Of a DNA stretch of 44,996 nt, positions 1 through 9,286 are shown piece after piece (position 1 is the first letter of the stretch; every line of letters begins with the position of its first letter). The translations under genes were made by a program, and so were the position numbers. The stretch comes from Acidobacteriota bacterium. Its GTDB lineage: Bacteria > Acidobacteriota > Terriglobia > 2-12-FULL-54-10. The stretch spans positions 1 to 44,996 of the forward strand of contig JACQGE010000067.1 in NCBI GenBank assembly GCA_016199675.1. Reading direction: 5' to 3'. The notes under the pieces were generated by a model. It was not told the origin of the DNA and did not search any database. It saw only the letters and a program-made list of their open reading frames with translations.

Positions 1-35
1 GAGCAGTTCTCCAGTTGGTGTATACCAGCAATTCA

Positions 36-117
36 GCCCCGGAGGGGCGTCAGATTGTAGCCCACGGCGCAAGCCGTGGGTCAGCGATGCGATGATCGAG
101 ACGAGCCCCGGAGGGGC
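36..117. repeat. Palindromic repeat cluster: two copies of GCCCCGGAGGGGC flanking CCCACGGC-GCAA-GCCGTGGG
   Basis: GCCCCGGAGGGGC at 36-48 and 105-117; 8-bp perfect stem with GCAA loop at 61-80. Confidence 0.75.
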
Positions 118-154
118 GAAAGACCAGCGGTCTATAGCAACAAGAGAACTGCTG

Positions 155-1477
155 TTAGCGTCCCGAAAATATTTGGACCAGCAGCCAGATGTTTAGAGAA
201 ATAATGAAGCCGGCCACCACCCAGGCAAGGCTTTGCAGCCAGGCGGGATTGGCAAAGCGCCCCATCTTTTCCCGGCTGCTGGTGAATTGCACCAGCGGAA
301 CAATAGCAAACGGCAACTGAAAACTCAGGATCACCTGGCTCAGGATCAGCAACTGGTAGGTCCCCTGTTCCCCTTTGATGGCGATCACAAGCGCCGCCGG
401 AATGATGGCCAGGGAGCGGGTAATCAAGCGGCGCAGCCAAGGGCGAATCCGAATTTTCAAGAAACCCTCCATCACAATCTGGCCAGCCAGAGTCCCGGTA
501 AGCGTCGAAGATTGCCCGGCGCACAGGAGCGCAATCGCGAATAATGTGCTCGATAAAGGGATCCCCACGAGCGGGGCCAGAGTGCTGTGGGCTTGGGAAA
601 TCTCTGTCACCAGAACACCGTTCCGGTGAAAGACGGCGGCCGACATCACCAGGATGGCGGCGTTCACGAAGAAGGCTAGATTCAGGGCCAGAGCACTGTC
701 AATGAAGTTGAACTTGGCAGCGGTGCGCAAGTCCGTCTCGGTCCGGCTCACCCGGCGCGATTGGACCAGGGCAGAGTGCAGATACAGATTGTGAGGCATG
801 ACCGTGGCTCCCAGGATGCCGATGGCCACATAGAGACTTCCTCCCTCCAGATGCGGGTGAAATGCGGCGGAGGCGATCTGCCCCCAGTCGGGCTTCGCCA
901 AAAAAATTTCCACCACATAACACACTCCCACGAGGAAAACCAAGGAAACGATAAAAGCCTCCATCTTGCGGATGCCGTGCTTCTGAAGAGCTAAGAGCAA
1001 AAGTACATCCGCCGCCGTAATGAACACCGCCGCCATCAGGGGGATGCCGAACAGGAGATTGAGTCCGATGGCGCTGCCGAGCACTTCAGCCAGATCGCAG
1101 GCCACGATCGCGATTTCGCAGAGAACCCAGAGAATCAGCGACACAGGCCGCGAGTAATAGTCCCGGCAGGCTTGGGCCAAATCCCGGCCCGCAAATAACC
1201 CCAGGCGGGAGGCCAACGTTTGCAACAAAATGGCCATCCAGTTCGAAAGGAGAAGGACCCAGATCAGTTGGTAGCCAAAGCGGGCGCCCCCTTCAATATC
1301 CGTGGCCCAGTTGCCTGGATCCATGTATCCTACACTGACCAGGTAGGCGGGGCCGGCAAAAGCGAATAGTTTGCGCAGCCACATGCCCCCCTCTGGGATG
1401 CCCACGCTGGAGAAGACCTCGGGAAGGGAGGGCGTTTCCGCCGTGTTCTGCTGAACTTTCTCGGCAGGAATGCTCAT
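155..1477 (-). CDS. mntH: NRAMP-family Mn2+/Fe2+ transporter
   Basis: 440 aa, polytopic, DPGNWATD motif in TM1 and MPHNLYLHSALVQSR motif; divergent from a DtxR/MntR-type regulator. Confidence 0.93.
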   Translation of the reverse strand: MSIPAEKVQQNTAETPSLPEVFSSVGIPEGGMWLRKLFAFAGPAYLVSVGYMDPGNWATDIEGGARFGYQLIWVLLLSNWMAILLQTLASRLGLFAGRDLAQACRDYYSRPVSLILWVLCEIAIVACDLAEVLGSAIGLNLLFGIPLMAAVFITAADVLLLLALQKHGIRKMEAFIVSLVFLVGVCYVVEIFLAKPDWGQIASAAFHPHLEGGSLYVAIGILGATVMPHNLYLHSALVQSRRVSRTETDLRTAAKFNFIDSALALNLAFFVNAAILVMSAAVFHRNGVLVTEISQAHSTLAPLVGIPLSSTLFAIALLCAGQSSTLTGTLAGQIVMEGFLKIRIRPWLRRLITRSLAIIPAALVIAIKGEQGTYQLLILSQVILSFQLPFAIVPLVQFTSSREKMGRFANPAWLQSLAWVVAGFIISLNIWLLVQIFSGR

Positions 1478-1512
1478 CTTGGATAAGAGATGTTTTTAGT
1501 CAAGACATTAAA

Positions 1513-1548
1513 TTAATCAAGGTTAATATTATAAATTAGCTTTGCTAA
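1513..1548. promoter_or_regulatory. Candidate metalloregulator operators in the mntH/mntR divergent intergenic region
   Basis: Imperfect dyad TTAATCAAGGTTAA (1513-1526) and perfect inverted repeat TTAGC-TTT-GCTAA (1536-1548). Confidence 0.45.
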
Positions 1549-1573
1549 ACTGAACAAACCGGGACGACGGACG

Positions 1574-2233
1574 ATGGCCACGATTGCTTCGGAAAACCTG
1601 CTCAAAACCATTCTGGAACTGAGCGAAAATGGGGAGACGGTGATTGCCGCGCGCTTGGCCGAATTTCTGCGGATTTCTTCGGCAGCAGTCAGTGTGGCCC
1701 TGAAACGGCTCCATAAGAAGGGCAATATCCGCATCTCCAGCAAACATGTGATCCAGTTGACGCCCGCGGGCCTGCGCACGGCTTCCGATCTTGTGCGCCG
1801 CCACCGCCTGGTCGAGCGTCTGTTGACGGATGTGCTCCAGATGTCGTGGGAGAAAGTTCATGAAGAGGCCGAAAAACTGGAACATGCCATTTCACCGGCA
1901 CTGGAGGAACGCCTGTTGGCGTTGTTCAGCGAGAAGGGCACTTGCCCCCATGGCAACCCCTTCACCCCCACTCTGCCTTTTCAGCGCAATCCTCGGTGTT
2001 TTCAGCTCACGGAAGCTCCGGAGAACAAGCCGCTGCGCGTAGCGCGCATCGCGGAACTTCACGAGAAAGAAAAGGACTTCTTGCACTCCCTGGCCGTTGT
2101 TCATCTAATGCCAGGGAGCCGGCTCGTGTTGCTGCGCCGCACCTTCGACGGCATTTTGGAGTTGCGTGTGGGAGACCGGAAGGCAGCTTTTTCCAGCGAA
2201 TCCGGTTCGCGGATTTGGGTGGAACGGGCATGA
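1574..2233 (+). CDS. mntR: DtxR/MntR-family metal-dependent transcriptional regulator with C-terminal FeoA/SH3-like domain
   Basis: N-terminal wHTH (AEFLRISSAAVSVALKRLHKKGNI), dimerisation region with CPHGNP motif; divergent from mntH. Confidence 0.85.
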   Translation: MATIASENLLKTILELSENGETVIAARLAEFLRISSAAVSVALKRLHKKGNIRISSKHVIQLTPAGLRTASDLVRRHRLVERLLTDVLQMSWEKVHEEAEKLEHAISPALEERLLALFSEKGTCPHGNPFTPTLPFQRNPRCFQLTEAPENKPLRVARIAELHEKEKDFLHSLAVVHLMPGSRLVLLRRTFDGILELRVGDRKAAFSSESGSRIWVERA

Positions 2234-2393
2234 AAAAAGATATCGCTGATCGCCGCGAGTGAAGAGTGCAGAGAAGGTGAATGCCTTTTCTTATCATGGG
2301 AGTCTTCTTCGGCTCCGAGGCGCGGCACCCTGGTTTTTTGATTTTTCCCTCAATTCACGGAACCATTCGCGATTTCTTTTTAAGAGAGACCCC

Positions 2394-2452
2394 TTGACAT
2401 TCTTCGGAAGGAGAGAAAAAATAAATGATTTCAGGCGGGAATCATTATCCCG
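2394..2452 (+). promoter_or_regulatory. Candidate promoter and dyad upstream of the Rieske/cyt b operon
   Basis: TTGACA (2394-2399), 17-nt spacer, AAAAAT; downstream inverted repeat CGGGA-N7-TCCCG (2436-2452). Confidence 0.4.
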
Positions 2453-2499
2453 TTCGTTAAGACTGCAAACTAAAAATACTGCGGTGGGTGAGTGTGTCC

Positions 2500-3051
2500 A
2501 TGGATTCAAAGAAAGGTTTTTTAGGCCAGTTCCTGGCTCGGCTGAAACAAACGAAAGAAGGGGCGCAGCCCGGTGACGACGTGCCGCCCGAAATTCGCAC
2601 GGTGCGGCGCCGGCTGGTAACCGGCTCGGTTGTCGGCTTTCTGGGGATCAATCTTTTCATGTTTATGCGATTTTTCTTCCCCCGGACCCTCTTTGAGCCG
2701 AAAACGAGCTTTGCAATTGGCTACCCTTCGGACTTCGGTTTCGGGGTGGACACGAGATTCCAGCAGCAATATCGTATCTGGGTGGTCCGAAATGCGGAAG
2801 GTTTGTTTGTGATCTACGCTCGCTGCACTCATCTTGGTTGCACGCCGGACTGGAAAGAGAGCGAGAATAAATTTAAATGCCCCTGCCATGGAAGCGGATT
2901 CGACAACGAGGGGATCAACTTTGAAGGGCCCGCGCCGAGACCCTTGGATCGCGCGCACGTGGAACTATTGCCGACGGGGGAGATTCTGGTGGATGTAAGC
3001 CGGCTGACTCCCTATCCCTACAATGTCCCCGGCGTCATCTTGACGGTTTAG
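2500..3051 (+). CDS. Rieske [2Fe-2S] protein of a bc-type complex
   Basis: CTHLGC and CPCHGSGF cluster-binding motifs, N-terminal TM anchor. Longest ORF starts at GTG 2488; ATG at 2500 is an alternative start. Confidence 0.92.
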   Translation: MDSKKGFLGQFLARLKQTKEGAQPGDDVPPEIRTVRRRLVTGSVVGFLGINLFMFMRFFFPRTLFEPKTSFAIGYPSDFGFGVDTRFQQQYRIWVVRNAEGLFVIYARCTHLGCTPDWKESENKFKCPCHGSGFDNEGINFEGPAPRPLDRAHVELLPTGEILVDVSRLTPYPYNVPGVILTV

Positions 3052-3100
3052 AACTGGACATAAAAGGGAAGCTTGGCGGCAGAAACGGATGGAGGCTTGA

Positions 3101-4006
3101 ATGGCGGAAGAAGAAAAGCAAGGCCAGCCCGAAAGTAAAGGAGCCACAGGGCTTTTAGAAAAGGTCAAAGAAGAAACCAAGGTCATGCAGGAGAAGCTCC
3201 AGCGGGACCTGGAAAGTCTCAAGCAGCCGGAAAAAACACAGCTCTATAAGTCCATTTTCCGGGTGAAACATGATGAAACTCCCCGCAGCCGGTCGCTGGG
3301 AGTACTGACGAACGTCTTTTTGCATTTGCACCCGGCCCGGGTGAACCGCGACGCCGTCCGCTACGGCTATACCTGGGGCATGGGCGGAATCACGTTTTAC
3401 CTTTTCATTGTGTTGACTATTACGGGCGTCTTATTAATGTTTTATTACCATCCCAGCAAAATCCAGGCTTTCCGCGACATCCTGTACCTGGAACATGACG
3501 TTCCTTTCGGGAAACTGCTGCGGAACATGCATCGCTGGGCAGCCCACCTGATGATTATCACGGTGTGGCTCCATATGCTGCGGGTTTATCTGACGGGCTC
3601 TTACAAAAAACCTCGCGAGTTCAACTGGGTCGTCGGAGTCCTTCTTTTGGTGCTGACTATGTTGCTTTCCTTCACCGGCTATCTGCTCCCGGATGACCAA
3701 CTCGGTTTCTGGGCGGTGACCGTAGGGACCAACATGGCCCGCGCAACGCCGATGCTGGGGCACGAAGGCCCCTTTGGCCCTCAGTTGGGAATGACGCCGT
3801 ACAATGATGTGCGCTTTGCGCTCTTAGGCGGCTCGATCGTAGATTCCAACGCTTTGCTGCGCGCCTACATCTGGCACTGTATCGCCATCCCGATTATTGC
3901 CGGAGCATTCATGGTGGTGCACTTCTGGCGCGTGCGCAAGGATGGCGGGATTTCCGGCCCGGCGCCTGTGATGCTGGAGAAGGAAATCAAGCCGGAACGG
4001 CCTTGA
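3101..4006 (+). CDS. Cytochrome b, N-terminal (b6-like) subunit
   Basis: Heme-ligand helix context (NMHRWAAHLMIITVWLHMLRVYLTGSYKKPRE; SFTGYLLPDDQLGFWAVTVG; WHCIAIPIIAG). Confidence 0.93.
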   Translation: MAEEEKQGQPESKGATGLLEKVKEETKVMQEKLQRDLESLKQPEKTQLYKSIFRVKHDETPRSRSLGVLTNVFLHLHPARVNRDAVRYGYTWGMGGITFYLFIVLTITGVLLMFYYHPSKIQAFRDILYLEHDVPFGKLLRNMHRWAAHLMIITVWLHMLRVYLTGSYKKPREFNWVVGVLLLVLTMLLSFTGYLLPDDQLGFWAVTVGTNMARATPMLGHEGPFGPQLGMTPYNDVRFALLGGSIVDSNALLRAYIWHCIAIPIIAGAFMVVHFWRVRKDGGISGPAPVMLEKEIKPERP

Positions 4007-4039
4007 ACGAATTGATTTTTTATCCCAAGGGGGAGTGGT

Positions 4040-4978
4040 ATGGATTGGCACCAATTATGGGCGATCACCAGCGCACCGGATAACATACCTATCGTCGCGT
4101 TGTTATTTCTGGTGCCTTTTTACCTCTGGTATGGCTTACGGCAGTCCTTCGCCAATGACCGGCTGATCGCGCAACTGGAAGCCGATCCCGCCCTGGCGAA
4201 GACGCACCATCGCAAGACGCTTCCTTATAAGCCCGAATGGCCTAAGGAGGTCCATGTCTGGCCCTTCCTCCTCAAGGTGGAGTTCCTGGCGGCAGTGATT
4301 GTGACGGTGATCTTGTTTGTATGGTCCATTACTCTCAACGCTCCCCTGGAAGAACCGGCCAATCCGAACCTGACGATGAACCCTTCCAAGGCCCCCTGGT
4401 ATTTCCTGGGTCTTCAGGAGATGCTGGTGTATTTCGATCCCTGGATGGCGGGCGTAGTGCTGCCGACTCTGATCATCGTTGGGTTAATGGCGATTCCGTA
4501 CATGGATGCCAATCCCTTAGGAAATGGTTACTACACTTATAAGCAAAGGAAATTTGCTATTTGGTCCTTTTTGTTTGGTTTCGTTGGGTTATGGGTTCTC
4601 ATGGTGATCATCGGGACCTTTATCCGGGGTCCAGGGTGGATGTGGTTTTGGCCCGGAGCGACGTGGGACCACAATCGGCTGATTTTCGAAACCAACCGCG
4701 ATCTGGACCAGATTTTAGGGATCACCAGCGTTTGGGGCAGAGCCATCTTCGGGGCATTTGTAGTGGGCTTGTACTTTGCCCTGGCAGGCTGGGCCGTCCA
4801 TAAGCTGATTACCTTGACGGAATTTAACCGGAAGATCTATGAGCGGATGGCGCTGCTGCAATACCTGGCGTTACAGTTCTTCTTGACTGTGATGCTACTG
4901 CTGGTGGTCAAGATTATTCTCCGCCGGCCGCCGCTGCGCATTAAGTACATCTGGGTGACGCCGTGGTTCAATATTTAG
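4040..4978 (+). CDS. Cytochrome b, C-terminal (subunit IV-like) subunit
   Basis: NPSKAPWYFLGLQEMLVYFDPWMAGVVLP region corresponding to the PEWY loop; multiple TM helices; next to cyt b N-terminal gene. Confidence 0.9.
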   Translation: MDWHQLWAITSAPDNIPIVALLFLVPFYLWYGLRQSFANDRLIAQLEADPALAKTHHRKTLPYKPEWPKEVHVWPFLLKVEFLAAVIVTVILFVWSITLNAPLEEPANPNLTMNPSKAPWYFLGLQEMLVYFDPWMAGVVLPTLIIVGLMAIPYMDANPLGNGYYTYKQRKFAIWSFLFGFVGLWVLMVIIGTFIRGPGWMWFWPGATWDHNRLIFETNRDLDQILGITSVWGRAIFGAFVVGLYFALAGWAVHKLITLTEFNRKIYERMALLQYLALQFFLTVMLLLVVKIILRRPPLRIKYIWVTPWFNI

Positions 4979-5033
4979 ATTTTAGGGTAAGGATTCATCC
5001 ACGATCTTTTAAACCGATTTAGGGAGAATTAGG

Positions 5034-8000
5034 ATGCCAGAAACTCCTTCCTCCGAGAAGGACCCAATCCTCAGTAAGTCGCTAAGTGGGGTTTTGCTGC
5101 TCTCCTCGCTTCTTTTAATGATCACCCTGCTTTGGGCGCTCTATGACGAGGTTTATGGGCAGCGCCCCTGGAAAGGCGAACAGGCCCGCTTCGTCCAGCG
5201 ATACACCGCCGTCTTGAAAAACAAGAAAATTCCTGAACAGATAGAACAGGAAAAGCAAATCCGAGAATCGGCTGAGTTTCAGCAAATCGAGCAAAAGGTT
5301 GAGGAAGCCGAACAAGCCGTTGCTTCCCAGTTGGCTGAAATTGACCAGCAAACCCGGTTGCTCACGGCTCAGATCGCTGCCCTGAACAAAGTCTTCCAGG
5401 AAGCCCGCGGGCAGGTTTCGGCGCTCACCTACCAAATCGAAACAGCTTCCAGCGAAGGGAAGAAGCAGTCGTTGCAGGAGGAGATTGAAGAAGTCAAGGA
5501 GCGAACGCTGCGTGCCGATTTGCCCATGCTGGATGGCGCCCCCTCGGAGAGAAAAGAGTTCAAGTATCAGTCGCTAGACGCGGAATTGAATGGCCTGAAG
5601 GCCCGGAAGGCGGAGTTGCAAACCCAGCGCATTCAACTGACGCAGCCCATTAGCGATTTGCGCCAGCAGCGGGACACCTACCTGCGGGAGCAATTGGGTG
5701 GGTTGAGTGTGGAGCAACTGAATGGCCTGGTTCGAAAGATGGAGACCTTCACCCCCGACATCAAGCAAATTCACGTGGCGGACATTGATCTGGTGGATCG
5801 TTGCGAATCTTGCCACCTCGGGGTTCGGGAGCCGATCATCCTGACGGCGGCCGACATGGGAGGCGACGGATATGCGGCCGCTTTTGTGAGTCATCCCAAG
5901 CCCGAGTTGCTAAAAATTCATGACCCGGAGCGGTTCGGATGCAGTCCCTGCCATAACGGGAATGGCCGGGCTACCACCAGCATTGAGAAGGCGCATGGTT
6001 TGTACGAGCATTGGTTATGGCCTTTGTACGAGCACGAAAATGTGGAGGCGGGCTGCCAGCAGTGCCATAGGAACGATCGGCACCTGGAGCATGCCACCGT
6101 CCTTAATGAGGGCAAATATTTGTTCGATCATCGCGGCTGCGTCGGTTGTCACCGCTACGAGGGCTACGATACTGAAGCCGAGGAGTTGCAGCAAATCCAG
6201 CAGACGATGTCCCAAAAGGAGCAGCAGAAGCGCGACAACCTCCTGGAGGTGGAGCGCAGCGTCGCCGCGGCGGATCGCGCGGCCACCAACGAAGAAGCCC
6301 GCCAGCTTTATGAGAAAGCCGATAACCTCCGAGTGGCCAGCAGCGGAATCGATGCCGAAGTCGGACAACTCAGTCTCCGGGTTCGCAGCCTGATGCGGGA
6401 GCGCAAGAAAGTTGGCCCCAGCTTGAAAGAAGTGCGGATGAAACTGCGGAAAGAGTGGATTCCGGTTTGGCTAACTAATCCACACGCTTTCCGGCCCTCC
6501 ACCCGGATGCCGCGCTTCCGGCTGGAGCCAGACCAAGTGCAGGCCATTGCCGCTTTCGTCTGGCAATCCGGCGTGACCGGCCCGGCGCCGCCCTCGCAAG
6601 CTAAAGGCGACCCCGTCCAGGGAAAGGAGTCCTTTGAAACCCGTGGCTGCATGGCTTGCCATTCTGTCGGCGAAGCCGATCAGGCGGTCGGCGGAACCTT
6701 CGCCGCCAATCTCACCCGCGTTGGCGAAAAAGTCAATTATGATTACTTAGTCCGATGGATTTATAATCCCCGAATTCGCACCCGTCCTTATTGCCCTCTG
6801 GAGAAACGGGACCTGGGGCCGGAGGACTACGCCCGTCACGGTTTGCCCTTCGAATTTGACTTGGATCATTCCACCTGCCCCAATGACGGCGCCGAATTGC
6901 AGGTGGAGCAGATGACCGTCATGCCACGTTTGCGGCTGAGTATGGAAGAGGCCCGGGATATTGCCAGTTACCTGATGACCCTGAAACAGAAGGAACCGCA
7001 AGAGTATGCTCCAGCGCCTTTTTTGGACGACCCCGCGATGAAGGAAAAAGGCTTGCCTTTGGTCAAGAATTTTGGCTGCGCTGGCTGCCATGAAATTGCC
7101 GGCCTGGAGGAAGAAGGGCGGATTGGCACCGAATTGACCAAAGAAGGCAGCAAGCCCATTGAACGCTTGGATTTTGCCCTCCTCACGATCCCCGCCGAGC
7201 GGGAAGGCTGGTACAACCACAAGGGATTTTTCGTCAACAAGCTGAAAGACCCGGCCATTTACGACCAGGGAAAGGTGAAGGCCCCTCTGGAAAGATTGCG
7301 GATGCCCAACTTCGATCTGAAACCGGAAGAGATCACGGCCCTCAGCACTTTCTTGCTGGGCAGCGTGGAGTCTGCCTTGCCGGATCGCTATTTCTATCGC
7401 CCGGACCAGCGCGGCCAGGACATCGAAGAGGGCTGGAAAGTGATCTTAAAATACAACTGTATGGGTTGCCATATGGTTCGGGTCGGCCAGAAGTCCGTTT
7501 TGATGGACCTGCCGCGCTACCAAAGCCCCGATTGGAAAGAACAACTTCCTCCTACTCTGATTGGGGAAGGCGCGCGCGTTGATCCCCTCTGGCTGGCCAA
7601 GTTCCTCGAAAATCCTTCCATGAGCGACACCAATACGGACCGGAATGGAGTGCGGCCTTATCTGCGCGCCAAGATGCCCACTTTTTATTTCTCGGAAGGA
7701 GAAATTCTGGCTCTGACGCGGTTCTTCGAGGCCATGTCTTCCCAAGTGCGGCCTTACATCGCTCCTCAGTTGGTGCCTATGACTTCGCAGGAGATGACCT
7801 TGGCCCGGCAATTGTTTACCGACCCGGGTGCTCCTTGTCTCACCTGCCATGCCACGGGCGATCCCGCTCATGACCAGCGGGCCACCGCTCCCAATTTCGT
7901 CTTGATGAGGTCCCGCCTCAAGCCGGACTGGACACGCCGCTGGATGTTGGATCCGCAGATGATGAATCCAGGGACCGCCATGCCTTCCGGACTCTTCCGG

Positions 8001-8162
8001 CAGGAAAATGGGAGGTGGGTCTTCAACGTTTCCCTGCCCCCGGCCTTCCGTCAATATGACAAGGATCATGCAGACCTTTTAGTCCGCTATATCTTCCAGT
8101 TCACCCCGGAAGAATTGCGCCGCATCTCCGGCGGAGGGGGTGCAAGCGCCGCTCTACAATGA
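5034..8162 (+). CDS. Membrane-anchored octaheme cytochrome c associated with the bc complex
   Basis: 1042 aa, N-terminal TM, eight CxxCH motifs (CESCH, CSPCH, CQQCH, CVGCH, CMACH, CAGCH, CMGCH, CLTCH), five MP-type distal-ligand motifs (MPRFRL, MPRLRL, MPNFDL, MPTFYF, MPSGLF), two coiled-coil segments. Confidence 0.93.
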   Translation: MPETPSSEKDPILSKSLSGVLLLSSLLLMITLLWALYDEVYGQRPWKGEQARFVQRYTAVLKNKKIPEQIEQEKQIRESAEFQQIEQKVEEAEQAVASQLAEIDQQTRLLTAQIAALNKVFQEARGQVSALTYQIETASSEGKKQSLQEEIEEVKERTLRADLPMLDGAPSERKEFKYQSLDAELNGLKARKAELQTQRIQLTQPISDLRQQRDTYLREQLGGLSVEQLNGLVRKMETFTPDIKQIHVADIDLVDRCESCHLGVREPIILTAADMGGDGYAAAFVSHPKPELLKIHDPERFGCSPCHNGNGRATTSIEKAHGLYEHWLWPLYEHENVEAGCQQCHRNDRHLEHATVLNEGKYLFDHRGCVGCHRYEGYDTEAEELQQIQQTMSQKEQQKRDNLLEVERSVAAADRAATNEEARQLYEKADNLRVASSGIDAEVGQLSLRVRSLMRERKKVGPSLKEVRMKLRKEWIPVWLTNPHAFRPSTRMPRFRLEPDQVQAIAAFVWQSGVTGPAPPSQAKGDPVQGKESFETRGCMACHSVGEADQAVGGTFAANLTRVGEKVNYDYLVRWIYNPRIRTRPYCPLEKRDLGPEDYARHGLPFEFDLDHSTCPNDGAELQVEQMTVMPRLRLSMEEARDIASYLMTLKQKEPQEYAPAPFLDDPAMKEKGLPLVKNFGCAGCHEIAGLEEEGRIGTELTKEGSKPIERLDFALLTIPAEREGWYNHKGFFVNKLKDPAIYDQGKVKAPLERLRMPNFDLKPEEITALSTFLLGSVESALPDRYFYRPDQRGQDIEEGWKVILKYNCMGCHMVRVGQKSVLMDLPRYQSPDWKEQLPPTLIGEGARVDPLWLAKFLENPSMSDTNTDRNGVRPYLRAKMPTFYFSEGEILALTRFFEAMSSQVRPYIAPQLVPMTSQEMTLARQLFTDPGAPCLTCHATGDPAHDQRATAPNFVLMRSRLKPDWTRRWMLDPQMMNPGTAMPSGLFRQENGRWVFNVSLPPAFRQYDKDHADLLVRYIFQFTPEELRRISGGGGASAALQ

Positions 8163-8213
8163 GGAATAGAAGAAAGTGAAACTGGATAAGGCAGCGGGGA
8201 TTCCGTTTACCTG

Positions 8214-8252
8214 AAAGAGGCTGGCAAGTGTTGCCAGCCTCTTTCTTTCTTC
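8214..8252 (+). terminator. Rho-independent terminator of the bc operon
   Basis: AAAGAGGCTGGCAA-GTG-TTGCCAGCCTCTTT (14-bp perfect stem) followed by a pyrimidine/T-rich tract. Confidence 0.85.
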
Positions 8253-8340
8253 CTGATCCGTTTCCCTGCAAGTTCCGCTAAGGGCGGAGACTTCAGGCCG
8301 CTAGACCATTTTTATTTTTAGTGGAGACCAAGAGTCCGTC

Positions 8341-8640
8341 AGGGCATGGCTTCAGCCATGCCCTGAATCGTGGCTCTCCAGTGCGGCTTCAGCCGCTAAG
8401 GTTCGTCTTTGCAATGCTCAGGGATCACCGTTGCCCGTCTACGCTATTTGTGAAACCGCTGTAATCCGGGCCACGCGCGGGAGCAAGCGGGCAGAAAAAC
8501 AAGGTAGTCACGGCATGCTTTTTATGCCGTGGGTCTGTTTCAGGTAAAGCAAAAGCCCACGACACAACAAGACGTGGCGTGGCTACAACTCCTAACTACC
8601 TTATTTTCTCGGTTCGTCAGGGCACGGCTTCAGCCGTGCC
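8341..8640. repeat. Dispersed hairpin repeats with GGCT-TC-AGCC core
   Basis: AGGGCATGGCTTCAGCCATGCCCT (8341-8364), GCGGCTTCAGCCGC (8383-8396), GGCACGGCTTCAGCCGTGCC (8621-8640), plus CACGGCAT-N7-ATGCCGTG (8509-8531). Confidence 0.75.
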
Positions 8641-8665
8641 GAAATCGTGCCGACAAAGGGGGGAT

Positions 8666-9211
8666 TTAGCCCCCGAGGTGCACATCCTGGGTATGGCGGT
8701 CCGGTGAGTGCCAGCGGCCCGTATTCGACGAGTATTGGCGGTATAGCGTGTGATCCAAACCGGACTCGGTGTCCCGCTCGTGGCCGGTGAACTTGTAGTT
8801 GTTGTCCAGGGTGTTGGTAATTACGCGCTCGCCGCCGTAGGGGTAAAAGTCCGATTCCTCCACCACCCCGCCCGTTGCGTTCGTCATCACCCGCGCGGAA
8901 CCCAGCCGGTCCGCGAGATAATAATAGACGTTGGCGCAATAAGTAGTAGGATCACAGCGCACAATGCGCTGGCCATTGAAGTAGATGTATTCCGCCGTGA
9001 CGGTTCCGCTCAGATCGCTCTCGGCCAGTACTTCCCCATTGATCCCATACCAGTACAGCTTCCCGCTTGGATGACTCGTTTGCTGCGCCGGATTTCTCCC
9101 CGACGAGCCGCGACTATGCCCGCCAGCGATCTTGGCCACGCGCCGCCCGTCCCCATCATAAAGGTACTTGTAGCCCGACGTAAAATCCATGGGGGCATTC
9201 GGGAAAGTCAT
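8666..9211 (-). pseudogene. Truncated Rhs-core fragment lacking a toxin domain
   Basis: YLYDGDGRRVAKI...GEVLAESDLSG...EYIYFNGQRIVR...YYLADRLGSARVMTNATG...FYPYGGERV...YKFTGHERDTESGLDHTLYRQYSSNTGRWHSPDRH then short unrelated tail; near copy of the 10640-11115 segment. Confidence 0.8.
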
Positions 9212-9286
9212 ACGTGAAACCTCTTCTATGATTCGGCACGTCGCAGTAGCGGGATTAGGGACATTTTTGGACGAACGAAATCGAAA

